Of a stretch of 16,061 nt of DNA, positions 7,245 to 16,061 are shown one piece after another (within the stretch, counting starts at the first letter, position 1; every line of letters starts with the position of its first letter). This DNA comes from Pseudomonadota bacterium. Its GTDB lineage: Bacteria > Pseudomonadota > Gammaproteobacteria > Burkholderiales > Thiobacillaceae. Where the stretch lies: the NCBI GenBank assembly GCA_021791235.1, contig JAJYXA010000447.1:1-16061 (forward strand), read 5' to 3'. The notes beneath the pieces were generated by a model. That model did not search any database and was not told the DNA's origin. It saw nothing but the letters and a program-made list of their open reading frames with translations. Both the position numbers and the translations under genes were made by a program.

Positions 7245-8572
7245 GTCACCGCCATGCCGGGGGTGAGCCGCACCGTCTTGTTCTCCACCCGCAGCGTGTC
7301 CCGGGCGAGCTTGACCCGCGTCGAGTAAATCAGCCCCAGCTTCTCGTCCTGGATGGCGTCGGACGAGACCTGGGTGATTTTTCCGTGGATCGTGCCGTAT
7401 TTGGTGAAGGGGAAGGTTTCCACCTTCACTTCGGCGTCCTGTCCGGGATTCACGAAGCCGATGTCCTTGTTGGGCAGCATGGCCTCGATTTCGAGCACAT
7501 TGTCCTTGGGCACGATCACCATCAGGGGCTGGGCGGGGGTCACGACGCCGCCGACGGTGTGGACGGCGAGCTGCTGCACCGTGCCGGCCACTGGCGCGGT
7601 CATGCGCATCAAGCGGCCGCGCTGGTCGGCCTTGACCCATTCCTGTTCCAGCGACGCGGCTTTTTGATCCGCCAGGTTGTGCTGATCCAGCAGCTGGCGG
7701 CGCGTTTCTGCAGTGAGGGTGGCCTGCTGCCGTTGCGCTTCCATCAGGGCGGCGCGGATTTCCGCGACCTTGGAGCGGCTGCCGGCCAGATCCTGTTCCT
7801 GTTCGATGCGCGCCTGCTCGCGCTCCAGATAGCCGTGCCGGGAGATGAAGTTCTCCTTCACCAGCCTTTGATAATCCTGCGCGCGCTGGCGGGCGATGGG
7901 GGCGGTTTGTTCGAGCTTGGCGACCTGTTCCCGGGTGGCCTGGAGTTCCGCCCGGCGACGGGCGATCTCGGCCTGCAATTGCCGCTGGCGGGCCTGGTAT
8001 TCCCGATACTGGCCGGTCACTTGGCTTTGTTCGGCGAGCAGACGGGCATTGTCTGCGCCGGTGAGCGGTTTCAGTTTAGGCGGGGTGCCGTCGGCCAGAG
8101 CCGTTAGCAGGGCTTGCGCGCGCAGCGCTTCCAGCCGCGCGGTCAGGGCTTCATTGCGCAGCCGCTCGCTGTCGGCGGCGGCGCTGGTCGCGTCGAGCTC
8201 GATCAGTACCTGGCCTGGTTTGACGTCCTGTCCGTCGCGCACGTGGATCGCCTTGACCACGGCGGTTTCCATCGGCTGGATGACCTTGGTGCGGTCGTTG
8301 GGGATGATCTTGCCGACGGCGGTGGCGACCACGTCGATGCGGCCGAAGACGGCCCACAGCAGCGCGATCAGGGCGAAGGCCATGATGAGCCAGAGCGCAA
8401 TGCGCGGCGCAGGGTGAACCGGCGTATCGCGCAAGGCCAGCGCGGCGGGAAGGAACTGGGCTTCGTGCGGTTGCAGCGCGGGGGCGTCGGTCTCTTTGCG
8501 GTGCGACCAGGCGTGGCGGAAGATTTTGGCGTAGCGCTTGAAGAGGTCGGCGAGGGCGTGGCGTTTCAGCAT
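7154..8572 (-). CDS. hlyD: HlyD-family type I secretion periplasmic adaptor
   Basis: Membrane fusion protein that links the inner-membrane ABC exporter to a TolC-like outer-membrane channel. The 472-residue length is normal. It has a cytoplasmic N-terminus of about 57 residues, one membrane helix at about 58-77, and a first biotinyl-lipoyl half (GKIIPNDRTKVIQPMETAVV, VRDGQDVKPGQVLIELD). A long coiled-coil hairpin rich in Glu, Gln and Arg follows at about 130-310, then the second lipoyl half (MTAPVAGTVQQLAVHTVGGV) and the beta domain ending RRVIEYFLSPLMQ. The ATG at 8572 has no Shine-Dalgarno. The expected partner hlyB ends at 9157, and a toxin-antitoxin pair on the other strand separates them, so adaptor expression must come from read-through or from a promoter in 8573-8620 that I cannot define. 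No TolC gene is in the window. Confidence 0.95.
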   Translation of the reverse strand: MLKRHALADLFKRYAKIFRHAWSHRKETDAPALQPHEAQFLPAALALRDTPVHPAPRIALWLIMAFALIALLWAVFGRIDVVATAVGKIIPNDRTKVIQPMETAVVKAIHVRDGQDVKPGQVLIELDATSAAADSERLRNEALTARLEALRAQALLTALADGTPPKLKPLTGADNARLLAEQSQVTGQYREYQARQRQLQAEIARRRAELQATREQVAKLEQTAPIARQRAQDYQRLVKENFISRHGYLEREQARIEQEQDLAGSRSKVAEIRAALMEAQRQQATLTAETRRQLLDQHNLADQKAASLEQEWVKADQRGRLMRMTAPVAGTVQQLAVHTVGGVVTPAQPLMVIVPKDNVLEIEAMLPNKDIGFVNPGQDAEVKVETFPFTKYGTIHGKITQVSSDAIQDEKLGLIYSTRVKLARDTLRVENKTVRLTPGMAVTVEVKTGKRRVIEYFLSPLMQATSESLRER

Positions 8573-8585
8573 GTTATTTATCGGG

Positions 8586-8627
8586 TTGCTCTATAATTAT
8601 TTTGTGCATACAATTCAGTCATGCACA
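8586..8627 (+). promoter_or_regulatory. brnTA promoter with candidate BrnA operator
   Basis: TTGCTC at 8586-8591, a 17-base spacer and TACAAT at 8609-8614 make a good sigma-70 promoter. Transcription from it would start around 8621, at the brnT ATG itself. A perfect 7-base inverted repeat, TGTGCAT (8603-8609) and ATGCACA (8621-8627) separated by 11 bases, covers the -10 box and the start codon. BrnA antitoxins are ribbon-helix-helix proteins that autorepress their operon, so this is a natural operator candidate. A TATAAT at 8592-8597 is an alternative -10 that would give a leader of about 17 bases. Confidence 0.55.
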
Positions 8628-8902
8628 TCGAATTCGACCCGGCCAAGGACGCACGGAACATCCGGGAACGCGGTCTGTCGTTTGAACAGGTGGCGGAGTT
8701 TGATTTCGAGACGGCCGCCTATCTGACTGATGACCGGCAGGATTACGGTGAATGCCGCATCGTTGCCGTGGGGTATCTGGACCGGCGACTGCACGTGTTG
8801 TGCTTTGTGGAAACTGAGGACGGCATCCGGGTCATCAGCTTTCGCAAGGCTAATTTGAGAGAGGCAAAGAAACATGGCAAAGCACTCACCCTTAACCAAT
8901 AA
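8621..8902 (+). CDS. brnT: BrnT-family ribonuclease toxin
   Basis: Toxin of a type II toxin-antitoxin pair; characterised BrnT is a RelE-fold ribonuclease that inhibits translation. The 93-residue protein shows the family's signature opening IEFDPAKDARNIRERGLSFE, then VAEFDFETA, the central REC-type strand region GECRIVAVGYLDRRLHVLCF, and IRVISFRKANLREAKKHG near the C-terminus. The ATG at 8621 is the natural start, but no Shine-Dalgarno precedes it and the best promoter predicts a nearly leaderless transcript. Its 3' end overlaps brnA by 29 bases. It lies between hlyB and hlyD on the opposite strand and looks like an insertion into the secretion operon. Confidence 0.93.
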   Translation: MHIEFDPAKDARNIRERGLSFEQVAEFDFETAAYLTDDRQDYGECRIVAVGYLDRRLHVLCFVETEDGIRVISFRKANLREAKKHGKALTLNQ

Positions 8903-9152
8903 AGCGGGCGAAGTCAGGGAGCTCACCGAGGCCGACTTCGCGCGCGCCGTTCGCATCGAAGCGCTACCCAAGTCCCTGCAAGCCAAACTGGCGCGTCGCC
9001 CGCGCGGCCCGCAAAAAGCGCCGCTCAAGGAGCGCATCACGATCCGCCTCTCGCCCGAAGTGGTGGCGCCGTTTCGCGCCACCGGAGACGGCTGGCAGAC
9101 CCGGCTCGACGCCGCGCTCAAGGACTGGCTTAAAACCCACACGCCCACCTGA
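8874..9152 (+). CDS. brnA: BrnA-family antitoxin
   Basis: Antitoxin partner that binds and neutralises BrnT and represses the shared promoter through a ribbon-helix-helix fold. The protein has 92 residues. The N-terminal half is charged and probably disordered until bound to toxin. The C-terminal half carries the DNA-binding region KERITIRLSPEVVAPFRATG followed by DGWQTRLDAALKDWL, typical of BrnA. The start at 8874 lies within the end of brnT and is preceded by GAGAGG at a suitable distance, so translation is coupled. The stop is only four bases from the end of hlyB, which faces it convergently, leaving no room for a terminator. Confidence 0.92.
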   Translation: MAKHSPLTNKAGEVRELTEADFARAVRIEALPKSLQAKLARRPRGPQKAPLKERITIRLSPEVVAPFRATGDGWQTRLDAALKDWLKTHTPT

Positions 9153-9156
9153 ACCC

Positions 9157-11331
<2,175 letters not shown>

Positions 11332-11401
11332 GGCGATCGTGTCCAGTCGTCATGCGCGCCCATCCGCCTTGGAGGCAGGCAGGTGCGCATGAGCGAAGCG
11401 A

Positions 11402-14400
11402 TTACTGCCAGTTGGCCGCGATCACGCCCGCAAGCGCATCCTGGTAATTCTGCGGCAAGGTGGTCTGGCCGGCAGCCGGCGGCGCGAAGCTCGCCATGGC
11501 ATTCACCAGATTCTGCACGTTGCTGTCGAGCAGGGTCCGGGCGCCGTCGGTGGTCTTGAACTGCTCGACATGATTGGCGCTGCCGAGATACCAGTCCTGG
11601 ACCACCAGTTTGTCGCCGGTGCCGATGATGCTGGCCTCCAGGTTGTTGGCGACGTGCTGGAACCAGATCTGATCGGTCGCGATACCAGACAGGAACTGGG
11701 CGATGTCGGCGTTGCCGGCAGTGGCGTCGTTCTCGACCACGGTGTCGGCGGCATAGCCGCGCCCCAGAATGTAGGTGTCGTTGCCGGTGCCGCCGACGAG
11801 GGTGTCGGCGCCCGCACCACCATCGAGGGTGTCGTTGCCAGACAGGCCATCAAGGTAGTCATTTCCGTCCTGACCGCGCAGTGAGTCATTGCCATAGAAT
11901 CCGATGATCTGGTCGCTGCTGCTCGTTCCGCCAAGCAGTTTGGCCTTGAGGTCGTCGAAACTCCAGGTAACGCCATTCGCGAACTTTATTTCTGCAAACC
12001 GGTTGCTGCCCACGTTGCCATTGGCGTCGAAGTAATCCCATAAAACCACGCCTTCCTGGCTATATGAGTAGTCCTTGTGAGAAATCTTGATGTTCGTCGT
12101 TGCCGCTCCGTCGTAGTCGAACGCACCAGCATCCCAGTACGCATAGGGATCGTCGTAGCCTCGGTACCACCCCCCGCGCTCGATGACGGCTTCGCTCGAA
12201 TCGAACCCGAAGTCGATGATGTCGCTGCCGTCCCCTATTACCGAGTTCAGGCGAGGGCCCCCATACCATACTGAGTCCCAACCGTTAGCCAAGTCTTGTT
12301 TGTCGAACTCATACATGTCCACACCTTGGCCGCCATCGAGATAGTCGCCGCCGCCGCCACCGCGCAGGGTGTCGTTGCCGCCATAGCCCGTCAAAGTGTC
12401 GACACCCGCTCCGCCATTGAGGACGTTGATGCCAGAATCGCCCGTGAGTTTGTTGTTGAGCGTGTTGCCAGTAAAGTTCAGCCCGCTTCCCCATGATGTG
12501 GCATTCTCGACGTTTGCCGCCAAAGAGTAGGTGGTACCCGCCGCTGGGCCATAGAAATACACGATGTCCGTGCCTTCGTTGATGTTCTCAAGCACGCTGT
12601 CAATCAGACCGTCGTTGGTGAACAGGTAGTAGATATCGTCTCCAGTACCACCGATCAGGGTGTCAAGGCCACCTTCACCCGCCAGTTCATCGTTTCCTGC
12701 CAGCCCAGTCAGGACGTTGGTACTTTCATTGCCAACCAGGTAATCGTTCGCCACACCACCCGCGCCGTTGATAGCTCCCGCACCAAAGGCCAGTTGCAAG
12801 CCTTCGACGTTGGCACCCAGGGTGTAGCTGATCCTCGATTCCACCCAATCCCAACCTTCGCCGGCATTCTCGATCACCACGTCGCCCACGTTATCCACGT
12901 AGTAGCCATCGTCATCCAGGCCGCCAGCCATGCTGTCAGCACCGGCGCTACCATCCAGGGTGTCATAACCCGCACCGCCCGTGAGCACATTGTTGGCGCT
13001 GTTGCCGATGAGCGTGTTGTCCAGCGTGTTGCCAGTACCGTTGATGGCGCTGGTACCAGTCAGCAGCAGGTTCTCGACGTTGGTGCCCAGGGTGTAGGTA
13101 ATGCCCGACTCGACGGTGTCGCTGCCTTCGTTGAGATTCTCGGTGACGAGGTCGCCAGCGTTGTCAACAATGTAAACATCATCGCCCAGCGCCCCCACTA
13201 AAGTGTCTGCACCTGTTCCACCATCCAGCACGTCGTTGCCATTACCGCCGCTCAAACTGTTGACACCGGAATTTCCGGCCAGTTGGTTATCCAGCACGTT
13301 GCCGGTCAGCGTGAGATTTCCGCTCCCACCCAGAGAGGCGTTCTCTAGGTTCGCCGACAACGTGTAATTTACGCTGCTGATAACCGAATCAATGCCCTCA
13401 TTCGCGTTTTCGGTCACCACATCGCCCGTTTGGTCAACCATATAGATGTCGTTTCCTTGACCGCCAATCAGGGTATCGGCACCCGTCGCACCATCCAAGG
13501 CATTGTCGGCCGCGTTACCAATTAGCGTATTGGCAGAGGCATTGCCCGTGGCATTAACCGGCACGGTACCGGTAAGCGTGAGGTGCTCCAGCTCAGGAGA
13601 CAGCGTGTACGACACCGCCGACTCTACATGGTCATTACCCTCGCCCGCCTTCTCTACGATACGGTCGTTGCCATTGTCTACGACATAAACATCGTCACCA
13701 CTCCCTCCTAACATCTCGTCGGCTCCAGCACCACCGTCAATTCGGTTAACACTCGCGTTGCCGACAATGCGATTATCTGCTGAGTTACCCGTTCCGTTTA
13801 TGGCCGTGTTACCTGTCAATTGCAAATTTTCCACGTTCTCAGGCAGTAAAAATGACACTGCGCTGCGAAGGGTATCGAAACCACCGTCTGGTAATTCGAC
13901 GAGGCGATCAGCGGCGTTGTCTACGACATAGGTATCATCGCCAGTGCGTCCTTCCATAGAATCAGCCCCCGTACCGCCATCGATCAAGTCACCTCCGGCT
14001 GTTCCAACCAGAACGTCATTGCCATTGGTCGCTCCGGCTACTTCCTGTCGTGTGGGGAAAATGAAATTCGCAGAAGTGAGAGACGATGCCGCAACATTGA
14101 ACACATGGACGTACACAGCGGAAGAACCGCTGCCAATTTGAATCTTGGCGACGGGTGTGCCGCTTACAGTCGATTGCGATATCGTCAAATCGGAAAATCC
14201 CCGAATAGCTGCGAAACGACTGATATCGATTCGTTCGTTCGCCACATCGAAATCCCCGATCATATTCCTCGCGCTGATAACAGTGCCCGAGCCCGTAACA
14301 CTAAGGCTGATACCTGAAGTGCCCGTTGCCGAGGGCATCACGATGAAGGTGTCTACCCCGCCTTCACCCATCGCGCCATAATTCATCACCGCAGAGGTAC

Positions 14401-16061
14401 TAGAAAGCACGACCTCGCCAAGATCACCCTCGACATTCATGGAGTCAGCGCCCTCGCCGCCGCGCAACAGATCGCGACCCGCGCCCCCGATGACCAGATC
14501 GTCGCCTCCGCGCCCGATGACCAGATCGTCGCCTGAGCCACCATCCACATAATCGTTGCCGTCCTCTCCATCCATTTGGTCGGCGCCACTTCCGCCGAAA
14601 ATGGCGTCGTTGCCAGGTCCGCCCAGCAGCGTGTCGGCCCCGGCACCTCCTTCCAGCCAATCATTGCCAGGGGCCGTCTGGCTATACTCGCCCCACAGAA
14701 TGTCGTTGCCGTTGCCTCCATCAAGCAAATCCGCACCGGTATTGGCGTCGGCCAAGTCGTCGCCGTCGAGAGCATAAAAAGTTACATCCCCCGAGCTTGT
14801 CGGCAGTGAGACATCCTCTACCCCTGATGTACCGATATAAGTCGTATTGGCGATGTATGACAAATACAGGTTGAGAGCGTTTTCATCATTCAAAAACGTA
14901 ACCGATTGTTCTGTAAACTGGGACGCCGTAACGTTGTTGAGCAATATGCTTTGCTCCTCGCCGAGACTCAGACGGAGATTCGCACCTTCCTGCACTTTGG
15001 TAATCTGGCCGAAGTCTTGAATGCCGCCAAAACCGACCAGCAGTATCTTCTCGCCACCTTGCGTAACGCCGAAATCAGTGATTGTGTCCACGGCATTCGA
15101 CTGCTGGCGAATGAGAAAATAGTCTCGATCCGTACCACCGCTCAATTCATCGTTCCCTATCCCACCATCCAGCAGGTCCAGACCTGCCCCGCCGCTGATG
15201 GAATCGTTGCCGCGCGCGCCGATCAAAACGTTAGCTGCGGCGTTCCCGATCAGCGTGTCGTTGCCGTCACCGCCGTAGGCCCGCTCGATTGAACTGCTGC
15301 TGCCAATCGTCAGGGCGCGGCCGGCGATGGTGCTGGTAGCGCCTGCATTCAGATTAATCGTGCTGTTGCTGGTGACTGCCGCCGCGTTGATCTCGTCACG
15401 GGAGCCACTATCGGTATCCGTCAGCGAGGCCCGAGCACCCGTGCCAATGGAGGCAAACTCGTTTGCATAGACATAGCGGTTGTCGAGGTCGGCAGTTTTC
15501 CCGCGGACATTGATCGACCAATTTTTAAGCTGTCCGGTCTCTCCCGTAACGGCGTCGATTATTTCCAGTGTCCAGTTGCCCCCGCTGTCCTCACCGCGAT
15601 AGCGCGTCGAACCGAACGTCAATACGCTGTCGGCATAGAAATCGCCTCGCTCGCCGGCTGCACTCCCGGGCGCCTTGCCTGGGCGGTTGAAGAGAATGCT
15701 TTCGGTGCCGGAAGGCGATTTCAGCTTGATGATCAAGTCGCCCTCATAAGAATGACCAAGGTCAACCAGAACGTCCACATGCTCTACTTCCAATCCAGCG
15801 GCGACCGCGAGACTTTGCACGAGCGATCCATTGCCATCCGGGATGGCAGCGTTCAGTACGCCGCTTGCCGCGGTTTTCTCGTCCAGATTGAAATAAGTGC
15901 TCTGGTCGTACCAGGTTTCAGCCAACCGCACTGCCGCGAGCGCATCGACCTTGCCATAGCCGTAATCGTGCGAAACATGTCGCCCGCCGCCATTCCAGTC
16001 CCTGGCGCCGTTATAGACCCAGTCCGTTCCATTCGGATCGGACACCCGGGTTGCGCTCAAC
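11402..16061 (-). CDS. Large RTX exoprotein with subtilisin-like protease end and P-domain (5' partial)
   Basis: At least 1,552 residues of a secreted calcium-binding protein. The gene continues past the window edge, so the true start is not seen. In order: the C-terminal end of a subtilisin (S8) domain (LSATRVSDPNGTDW, then SHDYGYGKVDALAAVRLAE, residues 1-50); a proprotein-convertase P-domain (about 75-187, with HSYEGDLIIKLKSPSGTES, GEDSGGNWTLEIID and LKNWSINVRG); a linker; RTX nonapeptide blocks at about 262-309 and 430-541; six repeat modules at 679-1246; a haemolysin-related Ca-binding domain; a last nonapeptide block at about 1375-1440; and a second such domain before the C-terminus. The end lacks Cys and should hold the uncleaved type I secretion signal. 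hlyB follows after 70 bases. The catalytic Asp/His/Ser of the protease lie outside the window, so protease activity is inferred. Confidence 0.93.
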   Translation of the reverse strand, partial: LSATRVSDPNGTDWVYNGARDWNGGGRHVSHDYGYGKVDALAAVRLAETWYDQSTYFNLDEKTAASGVLNAAIPDGNGSLVQSLAVAAGLEVEHVDVLVDLGHSYEGDLIIKLKSPSGTESILFNRPGKAPGSAAGERGDFYADSVLTFGSTRYRGEDSGGNWTLEIIDAVTGETGQLKNWSINVRGKTADLDNRYVYANEFASIGTGARASLTDTDSGSRDEINAAAVTSNSTINLNAGATSTIAGRALTIGSSSSIERAYGGDGNDTLIGNAAANVLIGARGNDSISGGAGLDLLDGGIGNDELSGGTDRDYFLIRQQSNAVDTITDFGVTQGGEKILLVGFGGIQDFGQITKVQEGANLRLSLGEEQSILLNNVTASQFTEQSVTFLNDENALNLYLSYIANTTYIGTSGVEDVSLPTSSGDVTFYALDGDDLADANTGADLLDGGNGNDILWGEYSQTAPGNDWLEGGAGADTLLGGPGNDAIFGGSGADQMDGEDGNDYVDGGSGDDLVIGRGGDDLVIGGAGRDLLRGGEGADSMNVEGDLGEVVLSSTSAVMNYGAMGEGGVDTFIVMPSATGTSGISLSVTGSGTVISARNMIGDFDVANERIDISRFAAIRGFSDLTISQSTVSGTPVAKIQIGSGSSAVYVHVFNVAASSLTSANFIFPTRQEVAGATNGNDVLVGTAGGDLIDGGTGADSMEGRTGDDTYVVDNAADRLVELPDGGFDTLRSAVSFLLPENVENLQLTGNTAINGTGNSADNRIVGNASVNRIDGGAGADEMLGGSGDDVYVVDNGNDRIVEKAGEGNDHVESAVSYTLSPELEHLTLTGTVPVNATGNASANTLIGNAADNALDGATGADTLIGGQGNDIYMVDQTGDVVTENANEGIDSVISSVNYTLSANLENASLGGSGNLTLTGNVLDNQLAGNSGVNSLSGGNGNDVLDGGTGADTLVGALGDDVYIVDNAGDLVTENLNEGSDTVESGITYTLGTNVENLLLTGTSAINGTGNTLDNTLIGNSANNVLTGGAGYDTLDGSAGADSMAGGLDDDGYYVDNVGDVVIENAGEGWDWVESRISYTLGANVEGLQLAFGAGAINGAGGVANDYLVGNESTNVLTGLAGNDELAGEGGLDTLIGGTGDDIYYLFTNDGLIDSVLENINEGTDIVYFYGPAAGTTYSLAANVENATSWGSGLNFTGNTLNNKLTGDSGINVLNGGAGVDTLTGYGGNDTLRGGGGGDYLDGGQGVDMYEFDKQDLANGWDSVWYGGPRLNSVIGDGSDIIDFGFDSSEAVIERGGWYRGYDDPYAYWDAGAFDYDGAATTNIKISHKDYSYSQEGVVLWDYFDANGNVGSNRFAEIKFANGVTWSFDDLKAKLLGGTSSSDQIIGFYGNDSLRGQDGNDYLDGLSGNDTLDGGAGADTLVGGTGNDTYILGRGYAADTVVENDATAGNADIAQFLSGIATDQIWFQHVANNLEASIIGTGDKLVVQDWYLGSANHVEQFKTTDGARTLLDSNVQNLVNAMASFAPPAAGQTTLPQNYQDALAGVIAANWQ
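12323..14026 (-). repeat. Six-fold tandem protein repeat within the RTX gene
   Basis: Each unit of about 81-94 residues combines a beta segment (D-x-V-x-S-x-V-x-YTL-x-N-x-ENL-x-LTG), an INGTGN-type turn, one or two GGxGxD nonapeptides and a closing VDNxGDxVxENxxEG. Units begin near residues 728, 809, 890, 980, 1070 and 1164. DNA identity between units is clearly lower than protein similarity, so the repeats are old and not an assembly collapse. The last unit departs most (YFYGPAAGTTYSLAANVENATS). Such modules are common in long proteobacterial RTX proteins and bind calcium outside the cell. Confidence 0.85.

Noticed and set aside
11402..16061. CRISPR-like or satellite reading of the repeated motifs.
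   Set aside because: The periodicity is at the protein level (GGxGxD nonapeptides and modules of about 81-94 residues). DNA units are diverged and there are no spacers of constant length.

Overview
The window looks like chromosomal DNA of a GC-rich proteobacterium. The stop/start-overlapping aroE-mtgA pair, the type I secretion genes and a periplasmic selenate/chlorate-reductase-type operon point to a betaproteobacterium, possibly of the Rhodocyclales (Thauera/Azoarcus-like). That placement is inference from gene content; no rRNA or marker gene is present to confirm it.

Layout. (1) 18-1513, plus strand: aroE (shikimate dehydrogenase) and mtgA (monofunctional peptidoglycan glycosyltransferase), sharing one base at the stop/start. 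(2) 1532-1622: an orphan copy of the last 30 codons of hlyD, on the minus strand. (3) 1702-6728, minus strand: a compact four-gene operon, read alpha-beta-delta-gamma. It encodes a type II DMSO-reductase-family enzyme: a Tat-exported molybdenum subunit, an iron-sulfur subunit, a TorD-like chaperone and a Sec-exported haem b subunit. Gene order and sequence match the selenate reductase (serABDC) / chlorate reductase (clrABDC) group. No chlorite dismutase gene is present, so the substrate cannot be settled here. (4) 6889-7135: a second, inverted and frameshifted hlyD tail, followed by a second copy of the mtgA 3' end. (5) 7154-16061: a type I secretion locus. On the minus strand it reads, 5' to 3', a very large RTX exoprotein with the end of a subtilisin-like domain and a P-domain (running off the window), an HlyB-type ABC exporter, and an HlyD-type adaptor. 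A BrnT/BrnA toxin-antitoxin pair on the opposite strand sits between exporter and adaptor.

The most striking structure is the boundary of the reductase module. The native arrangement appears to be mtgA and hlyD tail to tail. The module interrupts this junction. It is flanked by an indel-free direct repeat of about 246 bp covering the mtgA 3' end plus the hlyD 3' end (1377-1622 and 6999-7244, roughly 90% identical, with the terminal 47 bp identical), and by inverted hlyD tails (1532-1622 and 6889-6974) whose similarity to hlyD stops at about the same codon. No transposase or integrase gene is visible. The reductase operon therefore looks like a horizontally acquired or rearranged cassette at a recombination-prone site. 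The direct repeats could in principle allow its deletion, and the inverted ones its inversion.

Functionally, the reductase would act in the periplasm, taking electrons from a quinol or cytochrome c pool through the haem b subunit to an oxyanion. The type I system would move the calcium-binding RTX protein from cytoplasm to outside in one step. Other points of note are an in-frame heptanucleotide repeat inserted in hlyB, and a 7-bp-arm palindrome over the brnT promoter and start codon.
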